DNA from: CAYSLA01 sp964431685
GTDB lineage: Bacteria; Armatimonadota; UBA5829
Direction of reading: 5' to 3'
Length of the DNA: 26,964 nt
Assembly (NCBI GenBank): GCA_964431685.1
Contig: CAYSLA010000035.1
Span: 1-26,964, forward strand
The position numbers and the translations under genes are program-made. The notes under the pieces are model-generated. The model was not told the DNA's origin. It did not search any database and worked only from the letters and a program-made list of their open reading frames with translations. Below are positions 1-7,203 of this stretch, piece after piece. Each line of letters begins with the position of its first letter. The stretch's first letter is position 1.

Positions 1-600
1 AGCTCTTGCGCTTCGGGTAGGTCGCACGGCCGGCCTCACAATGCTGCAGTGTCACGGTGACAGACAGGATCTGCTGCATCGTCGTTTTTCGAGTGAGGGC
101 TATGCGTCATACCTCATCGAGACCGCCTGCGACAGACCCCCACAGGAAAAACACGCAATCTACAGAGCAGCGCTGTATTCCGCGGTCGAGGCCATATCCG
201 AGGCAAGCAGTGGAACCCGGTCGATTCTCTCACCTGGCTCGGACAGATATGACCCGGTTGTCGTCGCGGGGTTCCTTACACCCAAGAGCGCTCCACGAAT
301 AGTAGCGTCCAAAGGAATGCCCGTGCTTGCCGCGGCAATGTCGGCACTCGGTTTCGTGGTACTTGCACGGATGGCACGAAAAAGAGAACGCAAGCCCTGC
401 GTGCGGTACAGGATACGGGCACTTCGCAGAGGATATGACCCTGACCCTGCTCGTCTGTCTCCATTCTCGGTGCAAGCCCAAACGACCACAGAGTCATATC
501 AAAGCGTCGAGCCAGACGATGGTGCGGCTGTCTTCCGGCTCCCGCCGGAGCGCGTCAACACAGGTCCATGCCGCCAGAAACAGACCAGACTGATGTCTCC
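1..600. other. 600-bp stretch without a supportable gene
   Basis: Several overlapping open frames exist here on both strands (for example plus 41-604 and minus 160-489). Their translations are rich in Arg, Ser and Pro, show no motif I recognise, and contradict one another, so none is called. One frame on the minus strand is Cys/His rich around 300-420 but has no regular zinc-ribbon or heme spacing. The stretch lies downstream of a URO-D-like gene on the minus strand and may hold the remains of a decayed gene or the end of a gene beyond the window. Confidence 0.5.
534..549 (-). terminator. Small hairpin downstream of the URO-D-like gene
   Basis: TCCGGC and GCCGGA form a perfect 6-bp stem with a 4-nt loop, about 50 nt past the stop codon of the minus-strand gene ending at 601. 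There is no T run after it, so a terminator role is only a possibility. Confidence 0.25.
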
Positions 601-1686
601 CTAATCGTATCTGTAACTGTGCGCGGCCTCGATCAGATACTCCACTTTCTTGCGTGAGGTCTCAGTGGGCAGCATATCGCCCGAGGCCAGTATATATCCT
701 CCACCGACAGCACCCTCACTGAGGCAGCGTGCGCAGTCGTCCTTCACCTCCTGAAGAGTCCCTTGAGCAAGCTTGACCGTGTTGAGACCACCCATCAGGG
801 CGACGCGATCCCCCACTCTCTTCTTCGCGTCCCAGACCTCGACTCCGCCGAGGGCGTCCAGCGGCTCGATACAGTCTACTCCTGTTTCCGCCATCAACTC
901 CAGGATCTGCCGGCTGTTCCCGCAGATATGCAGGTAGATCAACGGCCCTCGCCCCTTGACCGCTTCGACAAACCGTTGGAAGTACGGTAGACAGAACTCT
1001 CCAAAGAACGCAGGTCCCACGACGCCACCAAACGTCTCACCAAGCAGCAGTCCATCGATGCCTATCTCGGCGAGAGCGAGTGCGTGTTGAATCGCCGCCT
1101 GAAGTGCCTTTTCGAGGGCCTGATGGCAGAAGTCCGGCTTGTCGACCAGGTCAATCATAGCCTGGGCCTTTCCGCGCACAAAGGTAAGATACTCGACGGT
1201 GAACGCTCCTGGATTGCTGATGACAAACAGGTCATCCCCGACTTTGTCGATTACAGCTTTTATTCCATCCAGCCTGCCGCTCTTGATGATCTCCTCGGCA
1301 GAAGGTACTGGTATCCGCTCAATGTCCGCGTAGCTGCAGATTGACGGTTCTTCGGATGGCACGACACCTCCCCCTCCCATGAAGTCGACTTCTCCGAGTA
1401 CTTCACCGGTTTCAAGGTCTCTTCCGTGCCATTTCCCATCGGTCTTAACTACGTCCATCGGGACCCCGGGAGTCCATATCCGGACACCGTCAACACCGTA
1501 GGCCAGAGCGCACTCCAGCGTGTATTTCGCCATCAAGGACGGATCCCGAATGGCTGCCAGCAGTGTCTCCTCAAAGTCCATCCCGAGCATCAGGACCGCG
1601 TGCGGAAGACATATCTGGGGAATCACCGGCACACAATCGGGTATGCCGTTTCTCATAGCCGCCGCAACTCGCTGTTTGGGACTCAA
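601..1686 (-). CDS. URO-D-family methyltransferase (MtaA/MtbA-like fold)
   Basis: This 361-residue protein has the uroporphyrinogen-decarboxylase (URO-D) fold seen in cobalamin-dependent methyltransferases such as MtaA and MtbA. The zinc motif HICGN is present (H253, C255), followed by GGYILASGD near 329-337. Many relatives have Cys as third zinc ligand where this protein has D337. The N-terminal heme-pathway motif PVWxMRQAGR of true HemE is absent, so a role in heme synthesis is unlikely. I chose a TTG start at 1686: an AGGA element lies 7 nt upstream (1694-1697), a strong promoter lies at 1772-1800, and the resulting N-terminus (xSPKQRV) aligns with the MxSRERV starts of two paralogues in this window. 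The frame stays open up to 1848 but that would start upstream of the promoter. An ATG at 1719 is the alternative. The methyl donor and acceptor cannot be told from sequence. Confidence 0.85.
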   Translation of the reverse strand: MSPKQRVAAAMRNGIPDCVPVIPQICLPHAVLMLGMDFEETLLAAIRDPSLMAKYTLECALAYGVDGVRIWTPGVPMDVVKTDGKWHGRDLETGEVLGEVDFMGGGGVVPSEEPSICSYADIERIPVPSAEEIIKSGRLDGIKAVIDKVGDDLFVISNPGAFTVEYLTFVRGKAQAMIDLVDKPDFCHQALEKALQAAIQHALALAEIGIDGLLLGETFGGVVGPAFFGEFCLPYFQRFVEAVKGRGPLIYLHICGNSRQILELMAETGVDCIEPLDALGGVEVWDAKKRVGDRVALMGGLNTVKLAQGTLQEVKDDCARCLSEGAVGGGYILASGDMLPTETSRKKVEYLIEAAHSYRYD

Positions 1687-1693
1687 CTTGCTT

Positions 1694-1697
1694 TCCT
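1694..1697 (-). promoter_or_regulatory. Shine-Dalgarno deciding a TTG start
   Basis: AGGA on the minus strand lies 7 nt before TTG at 1686. The ATG at 1719 has no such element, which favours the TTG start. Confidence 0.5.
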
Positions 1698-1771
1698 TTC
1701 TCCAGTTGGACAGGGACATTCGGGGTGAGCACAACCGCTCGCACACGCTTGCCACAACAGCCAACGGATGC

Positions 1772-1800
1772 ATTCTATGCGGTAGCACAACCATTGTCAA
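1772..1800 (-). promoter_or_regulatory. Sigma70-like promoter of the URO-D-like gene
   Basis: On the minus strand, TTGACA (1800-1795) is followed after 17 bp by TAGAAT (1777-1772). This is a near-consensus housekeeping promoter with transcription expected to begin near 1765. The leader to the TTG start would be about 80 nt. The rest of the 1687-1985 divergent spacer shows no equally good promoter for the plus-strand hydrolase. Confidence 0.7.
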
Positions 1801-1985
1801 CCTTACAGTACTTTCGACAGAAGAGGCCCTTCGGCCGATTGCGGACACTGTTCGACATTCTTTCGGCTGCGAGATTCAATCTGCGGAAGGAATAGGCTGC
1901 AGTCGTGCCGAATGTCCGTATAGGAATGGTTTTCACTATTCGCGTCACTGACCGACCAACGATCAGCAGGAGGCTTGCTAACACT

Positions 1986-3965
1986 ATGACCGAACGACGC
2001 AAGACCTGGCACCGCGACGTCTTCTTCGGACTTCACTACGATCTTCACGCAGGCGCCAAAGACACCGTCCTTGGCGCGGAGCTTACTCACGAGCATCTCA
2101 GGGAAGAACTCGCAAAGGTTGCTCCCGACTGGGTACAATGCGACTGCAAGGGACACCCAGGCTACACCAGTTGGCCAACAAAGGTTGGCTCGACGTCGCC
2201 CGGAGTGGTTAAGGACTCCCTGCGAATCCACCGCGATGTCACTCGAGAGCTCGGGCTGCCTCTCGTCATGCACTACTCCGGTACGTATGATGTACGCGCT
2301 TGCGAACTGCATCCCGAATGGGAGCACATAGAGCCTGAAGGCGTGCCAGTTGAGGGCAACGTTGTGGCAGGTTGGACGTGTAACTTGTCCGACTACACCG
2401 ACGAGCTTATGATTCCGCAGATGCTCGAGATTGTCGATAACTACGACGTTGACGGATTCTGGATAGATGGCGAGTGCTGGGCAAGCCGCCCGTGCTACTG
2501 TGACCGCTGCCTGACCCAGTTCAAGAAAGAGACAGGTATATCTGATCCTCCAAAATCGTCCGGAGAACCCAACTGGGACGAGTGGACGGCCTTTCACCGC
2601 CGAGCTTTTGAGCAACACGTCCGGAAGTACGCCGACAAAGTGCACGCGCGCAACGCTGACACGCTTATCTGCAGCAACTGGATGTACACTGGCGGCCACC
2701 CGAGCGAGATCGATGTCCCTGTCGACTATATCAGCGGTGATTTCACTCACGTCTGGGGGGCGGCATTCGTACAGTTTGAAGCACGCTTCATCGAGAGCCG
2801 AGGCCTGGACTGGGACCTCATGTGCTGGGGCTTCATCACTGGCGACCAGAAGATGGGTGGATGGACTTTCAAGCCTGTGGCGCACCTAAACCAGGAGATA
2901 TCCACGGTAATTGCGCTTGGGGGAGCAGTCTCAATATACGACAACCCTCAGCGAACCGGCCGCCTGACTCCCTGGCATCAGGACACACTTGCTGACGTAG
3001 CGCGATTTGCACGCGCAAGACAACAGTGGTGCCAGCACACTCAGTCAGCCTCGGAGGCTGCTGTGCTCCACTGCGCAGCACACTACTACTCCGAAGCTGG
3101 ACCGTCACTTATGCTTCCCGGCATTCCTGCGTGCGAACCTGCCGTGGGAGCGTTGCACGCGCTTCTTGAGAACCACGTGAGCACCGACGTGATGACTGAG
3201 CCCACACTGATGACGCGTCTGAGCGAATACAAGCTGGTGGTCATATCAGAGCAGACCCGCACTTCGCCTGAGTTCCGTATGGCGCTCAAGACCTACGTGG
3301 AAAACGGCGGCAAAGTGATCCTGTCCGGGACAAACGTTGCAGATGACTTCCCTGAACTGGCAGGCGTCGAGCCAAATGGTGACCCTGTGGACGGCGACTT
3401 CAGGATTCAAGTCGAGGAAAGATCAACGACAGTGGCGGGGCTCAGGCGTCCAGTGCGCATCACTGCAGCTTCGGTTGTGCGCGTGGTAATGAACGGTAAC
3501 GAACCCGGACACTGCGACACTGACGAGCCGGCAATCACCGTGAACCGTATTGGCGAGGGCATGGTGCTCTCAATCCACAGCGGGCTTTTCCGGCACTTCG
3601 CGCGAACCCACTACCCTCACACCCGCAAGCTGATCGGAGAGATGCTCGAGGTACTAGACGTGAACTTCAACATCAGGATGAATGCGCCTGCCCGTCTTCA
3701 GCAGGTGGCTAGAAAGCGTGACAACCAGCTCATTGTGCACCTGCTCAATTTCGGTTCTGCGCACCCCAACTCGCCTCAGCAGTGTGTGGTGGAGGATGTA
3801 CCGCCCGTCGGGCCCGTATCGATAAGCATCAAGTCGGAGACCCGCCCAGAGCGGGTGTACCTTGCTCCGTCTTTTGAGGGACTCTCGTGGACGTGGAAGG
3901 GCGGAGTGGTGGAGATAGAGATCACCTCCGTTGGCATTATGGACAGCGTGGTCCTGGAGTACTAG
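1986..3965 (+). CDS. GHL6/GH42-like glycoside hydrolase, cytoplasmic
   Basis: This 659-residue protein resembles the hypothetical glycosyl hydrolase 6 (GHL6) family, with a beta-galactosidase-trimerisation-like domain behind the barrel. The N-terminal part (about 10-370) has barrel-strand motifs. DWVQCDCKGHPG is near 48-59 and DGFWIDGECW at 156-165, with D161 and E163 as candidate acidic catalytic residues. A Cys cluster CYCDRC (170-175) follows. Residues about 385-490 look like the GATase-like trimerisation domain of GH42 enzymes, and the C-terminal 120 residues look like a beta-sandwich. There is no signal peptide, so it probably acts on imported oligosaccharides. The ATG at 1986 follows AGGAGG at 1968-1973 with a rather long 12-nt spacer; an upstream in-frame ATG at 1905 has no support. 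It is divergent from a URO-D-like gene. The substrate cannot be inferred. Confidence 0.75.
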   Translation: MTERRKTWHRDVFFGLHYDLHAGAKDTVLGAELTHEHLREELAKVAPDWVQCDCKGHPGYTSWPTKVGSTSPGVVKDSLRIHRDVTRELGLPLVMHYSGTYDVRACELHPEWEHIEPEGVPVEGNVVAGWTCNLSDYTDELMIPQMLEIVDNYDVDGFWIDGECWASRPCYCDRCLTQFKKETGISDPPKSSGEPNWDEWTAFHRRAFEQHVRKYADKVHARNADTLICSNWMYTGGHPSEIDVPVDYISGDFTHVWGAAFVQFEARFIESRGLDWDLMCWGFITGDQKMGGWTFKPVAHLNQEISTVIALGGAVSIYDNPQRTGRLTPWHQDTLADVARFARARQQWCQHTQSASEAAVLHCAAHYYSEAGPSLMLPGIPACEPAVGALHALLENHVSTDVMTEPTLMTRLSEYKLVVISEQTRTSPEFRMALKTYVENGGKVILSGTNVADDFPELAGVEPNGDPVDGDFRIQVEERSTTVAGLRRPVRITAASVVRVVMNGNEPGHCDTDEPAITVNRIGEGMVLSIHSGLFRHFARTHYPHTRKLIGEMLEVLDVNFNIRMNAPARLQQVARKRDNQLIVHLLNFGSAHPNSPQQCVVEDVPPVGPVSISIKSETRPERVYLAPSFEGLSWTWKGGVVEIEITSVGIMDSVVLEY

Positions 3966-3997
3966 CCTGCCGCTGCCCGGTAGGGTCGGATTTCCAC

Positions 3998-4030
3998 TGA
4001 CAGGGCGCGATTCGAGATTGCGCCCTGTCA
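3998..4030. terminator. Bidirectional hairpin between convergent genes
   Basis: TGACAGGGCGC and its exact reverse complement form an 11-bp perfect stem with an 11-nt loop. It lies between the stop of the hydrolase (3965, plus) and that of purN (4040, minus), so it can end both transcripts. No T run follows on either strand. The left arm plus loop start (15 nt) recurs at 14319-14333, so this is also a dispersed repeat. Confidence 0.6.
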
Positions 4031-4039
4031 AGCCAATTG

Positions 4040-4717
4040 CTAGTCACCATCCAGATGACAGAGCTGTTCACGGTCATCACACGGCGATATGCGGACCCTG
4101 CGGCCCTCGACAGTCAGCCTGCTGTGCGAGAACAGAGCAATGGCGTCAGTGTAGGTCTGGTGCTCGACCGGCAGGAGCCTCGCGGCCAGAACATCCGGCG
4201 TGTCGTCCGGCTCAACAGCGACTACCCGCTGCAGGATAATCGGGCCGGTATCGTAGTCCTCATCGACTAGATGGACCGTCACGCCGGTAACCTTGACTCC
4301 GCGTGCTATCACGGCTTCGTGCACATGATGGCCGTACATACCCTTGCCGCAGAAACTCGGAATGAGTGCCGGATGAACATTCATTATCCGGTTGCGAAAC
4401 GTCTCGACAGTCTTCCGCCCAAGCACGCGCATGTATCCCGCGAGACAGATCAGATCGATGCGATTCTCCAGTAGCGCCGCAAGAACTGCCTCATCGTATC
4501 TGCCAGTCCCCGGATAGTCCCCCGGAGCGATAGCCATCGTCTTCACGCCGCAACCTCGAGCGTTCTCCATCGCCGGAGCACAGTCGTCTACTCCGACAAC
4601 GAGGGCCAGTTCACCGTTGATCTTGCCTGACTTGCAAGCATCGGCGATGGCTCTCATATTGCTGCCGCGTCCCTGACCGCTTACCATCACAGCAATTCTG
4701 ATCGGTCTCTGATTCAT
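4040..4717 (-). CDS. purN: Phosphoribosylglycinamide formyltransferase (GART 1)
   Basis: PurN transfers a formyl group from 10-formyl-tetrahydrofolate to glycinamide ribonucleotide, step 3 of purine synthesis. The 225-residue protein has the family core: a glycine-rich N-terminal loop (SGQGRGSN, 13-20), the catalytic Asn and His in MNVHPALIPSF (N113, H115), and a conserved His and Asp in the folate-site segment VHLVDEDYDTGP (H149, D156). The first loop is longer than the SGNGSN of E. coli PurN. About 20 residues follow the usual C-terminus. The ATG overlaps the purM stop by 4 nt (4714-4717), so translation is likely coupled. It is the last gene of the block and ends before a hairpin at 3998-4030. 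Confidence 0.95.
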   Translation of the reverse strand: MNQRPIRIAVMVSGQGRGSNMRAIADACKSGKINGELALVVGVDDCAPAMENARGCGVKTMAIAPGDYPGTGRYDEAVLAALLENRIDLICLAGYMRVLGRKTVETFRNRIMNVHPALIPSFCGKGMYGHHVHEAVIARGVKVTGVTVHLVDEDYDTGPIILQRVVAVEPDDTPDVLAARLLPVEHQTYTDAIALFSHSRLTVEGRRVRISPCDDREQLCHLDGD

Positions 4718-5751
4718 ACCACCGTGACCTCACGGCTGCCCTTGTGAACTTCCCCGATTATCCAGGCAATCTCGCCGAGCTCGGTGAGCCGATTGACAGC
4801 GTCAATCCCACTCTCTCTAGCCACGATCAGCACCAACCCCACACCCATGTTGAATGCGCGGTGCATCTCACCGTCATCGATTTTGCCGAGTTGCTGAAGA
4901 AGGTTGAATATGGGTGGGACGGGCCAGTTTCGTCGCTCCACCGCTACCTGGCATTGCATAGGAAGTGCACGCGGGATGTTGCTGTAGAATCCGCCACCCG
5001 TAATGTGAGCCATGGCGTGTATGTCCAACTCGCGCATTAGCGTGCTCACAGGCCGCGCATAGCACCTGTGTGGAGCAAGCAGCACGTCGGCAAGCACAGC
5101 TCCGAGCTCAGGAACATACTGATCGACCTTGAAATCATTGTCCTCGAAGAGCAGCTTGCGCGCCAACGAGTAGCCATTTGTGTGGAGTCCGCTGGAAGCC
5201 AGCCCAACGACGACGTCTCCGTGTGCAACCTTGGAGCCGTCTATGACCTTGCTGCGGTCAACAATCCCCACAACACAACCGGCAATATCGAATTCGCCCT
5301 CAACGTAGACTCCCGGCATCTCCGCAGTCTCACCACCGATCAGAACGCACCCTGCATCGCGGCAGGCCGCCGCCATTCCCTTGACGACCTCCTCAGCGAC
5401 AGATGGTATAAGCTTACTGGTGGCAAAATAGTCAAGGAAGAAGAGAGGAAAGGCGCCTTGCACAAGTATGTCGTTTATGCAGTGGTTGACAATGTCTACG
5501 CCCACGGTGTCAAAACGCCCGGCCATCGCAGCGACCTTCACTTTTGTGCCGACTCCGTCTATACTCGAGACCAGTATGGGCTCCTGCGCGTCGTGGGGCG
5601 AAAGTCTGAACATCCCACCGAAGCTACCCAAGTCGGTTAGTACGTGCTCATTGAACGTGGAACGCACATAGTCTTTCATTCTGCGGACGGTCTCTTCTCC
5701 GGCATCAATATCGACGCCGGCAGATTTGTAGGTTGCACTTTCGTCAGTCAT
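4714..5751 (-). CDS. purM: Phosphoribosylformylglycinamidine cyclo-ligase (AIR synthetase)
   Basis: PurM closes the imidazole ring, making AIR from FGAM with ATP. The 345-residue protein matches the family along its length: YKSAGVDIDAG near the N-terminus, DGVGTK, NDILVQGAFPLFFLDY, GGETAEMPG, SSGLHTNGYSLAR and HITGGGFYSNIPR. The open frame runs upstream to 5865, but the ATG at 5751 is preferred. It has GGGAGG at 5761-5766 with a 9-nt spacer, and it begins just after the purF stop (5772), leaving a 20-nt gap. The longer version would overlap purF by nearly 100 nt and add a non-conserved Arg-rich segment. The stop overlaps the purN start. Confidence 0.95.
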   Translation of the reverse strand: MTDESATYKSAGVDIDAGEETVRRMKDYVRSTFNEHVLTDLGSFGGMFRLSPHDAQEPILVSSIDGVGTKVKVAAMAGRFDTVGVDIVNHCINDILVQGAFPLFFLDYFATSKLIPSVAEEVVKGMAAACRDAGCVLIGGETAEMPGVYVEGEFDIAGCVVGIVDRSKVIDGSKVAHGDVVVGLASSGLHTNGYSLARKLLFEDNDFKVDQYVPELGAVLADVLLAPHRCYARPVSTLMRELDIHAMAHITGGGFYSNIPRALPMQCQVAVERRNWPVPPIFNLLQQLGKIDDGEMHRAFNMGVGLVLIVARESGIDAVNRLTELGEIAWIIGEVHKGSREVTVV

Positions 5752-5771
5752 GGATGTGTTCCTCCCGTCGG

Positions 5772-7199
5772 TCAGACTAGTGCAGGCTTCTCGAACACGT
5801 ATTTGCTCAACCTGGCTTCTTTGGGAATGTCGATGGGGTATCGCCCGTCCAGGCACGCGCAGCAAAGCTTGTCCCTCTTTACCCCAATGGCGCGAATGAG
5901 TCCCTGCAGACTGAGATATCCAAGGCTATCCGCACCTATGTAGTCGCGTATCTCCTCAACAGTGAGTTTCGAGGCGATCAACTCGTTCTGGTTCGCCGTG
6001 TCAATCCCGAAGAAACACGGATGCCTGTACGGTGGCGAGGCTATTCGTACGTGAACCTCCACTGCCCCAGCCTCCTTGATCATCTTGACGGTTGGACCGA
6101 TGGTGGTACCTCGAACAATACTGTCTTCAACCATCACAACACGTCTGCCGGCTAGCGTCTCCCTCAGCGGAGTTAGCTTCATCCGCACGCCCAACTCGCG
6201 CATGCGCTGGTCCGGCTGAATGAATGTGCGATGGATGTAACGGTTCTTGATGACACCTTCAGCGAACGGGATGCGAGATGCCTCTGCCAGGCCGATGGCG
6301 GCCGGTGTGCCTGTGTCAGGTATCGGAAACACAACGTGGGCTCCGGGACAAGGGTGCTCTCTGGCCAGTTCGTGTCCCATTCGTCTTCTCGCTTCGTGCA
6401 TGGAGACCCCATACATTCTGCTGTCGGGTCGGGCGAAGTAGACGTACTCGAAGATGCAAAGAGCACGCTTCGCAACTGGGATGGCCTGCACTTCTTCAAT
6501 TCCGTCCTTCGTTACGACGACTATCTCTCCCGGTTCGACCTCCCGAACGAAAGCGGCGCCGATTGTGTTCAGCGCACAGGTCTCCGAAGCCAGCACGTAG
6601 TGACTACCGTTCAGCTTGCCGAGTGAGAGTGGACGAATGCCGAGAGGGTCTCTGAAAGCGATCAGCTTGTCCTCGGTCATGACCAACACGCAGTATGCTC
6701 CGCGGATGCGTCCCATCGCCTCAGCAATCGCTCCGGCGATGTCACACGCGGTGGAGTTGGCTATGAGCTTGATGATCACCTCGGAATCATTGGTGGTCTC
6801 GAAGTCAATTCCTTCGGCCTGCATCTCTTCTCTGAGCTCAGAAGCGTTGATTAGGTCGCCGTTGTGAGCAAGGGCAAGCTGGCCAAACACGCACTCACAA
6901 CTCATCGGCTGGACATTTCGCAACACGCTCGAGCCGGTAGTGGAATAGCGTGTGTGTCCAATGGCAATGTGGCCTTTCAGTTCCTGCAGATTCTCTTCCT
7001 GAAACACCTGCGTGACCAGTCCCATGCCCCTGTGCATTCGCACAACCGAACCGTCAGACGCGGCAATCCCTGCGCTTTCCTGCCCCCTGTGCTGAAGCGA
7101 AAAGAGCCCGAAGAATGCGATTCTGGCCACGTCCTCACCAGAACCATACACTCCGAAGACGCCGCACTCTTCCTGAATCTCTGGTCTTTCCAGATGCAC
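5772..7199 (-). CDS. purF: Amidophosphoribosyltransferase, iron-sulfur type
   Basis: PurF makes phosphoribosylamine from PRPP and glutamine, the committed step of purine synthesis. The 475-residue protein has an N-terminal Ntn glutaminase domain and a C-terminal phosphoribosyltransferase domain with the PRPP loop VVMVEDSIVRGTT. I chose a GTG start at 7199. It gives an 11-residue propeptide before the nucleophile Cys12 in EECGVFG, the same as in Bacillus subtilis PurF, and a GGAGAGG element lies 7 nt upstream. The adjacent GTG at 7202 would give 12 residues; a start at 7250 would overlap purL by 47 nt. Cysteines in ALCIFEY, HPCFFGID and the CCAC motif near the C-terminus match the four [4Fe-4S] ligands of the Bacillus enzyme. 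The protein is therefore probably oxygen-sensitive and made as a proenzyme. Confidence 0.95.
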   Translation of the reverse strand: MHLERPEIQEECGVFGVYGSGEDVARIAFFGLFSLQHRGQESAGIAASDGSVVRMHRGMGLVTQVFQEENLQELKGHIAIGHTRYSTTGSSVLRNVQPMSCECVFGQLALAHNGDLINASELREEMQAEGIDFETTNDSEVIIKLIANSTACDIAGAIAEAMGRIRGAYCVLVMTEDKLIAFRDPLGIRPLSLGKLNGSHYVLASETCALNTIGAAFVREVEPGEIVVVTKDGIEEVQAIPVAKRALCIFEYVYFARPDSRMYGVSMHEARRRMGHELAREHPCPGAHVVFPIPDTGTPAAIGLAEASRIPFAEGVIKNRYIHRTFIQPDQRMRELGVRMKLTPLRETLAGRRVVMVEDSIVRGTTIGPTVKMIKEAGAVEVHVRIASPPYRHPCFFGIDTANQNELIASKLTVEEIRDYIGADSLGYLSLQGLIRAIGVKRDKLCCACLDGRYPIDIPKEARLSKYVFEKPALV

Positions 7200-7203
7200 C
7201 ACG

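Noticed and set aside
41..604. 187-residue open frame on the plus strand
   Set aside because: Arg-rich composition, no motif, no ribosome-binding site, and competing frames on the other strand.
601..1686. HemE, heme-pathway uroporphyrinogen decarboxylase
   Set aside because: No PVWxMRQAGR-type N-terminal motif; a zinc-type HxCG motif is present, and there are several divergent paralogues with no heme genes nearby.
1803..2885. Long minus-strand frame of 360 residues
   Set aside because: It lies antisense to the well-supported glycoside hydrolase and has no family features.
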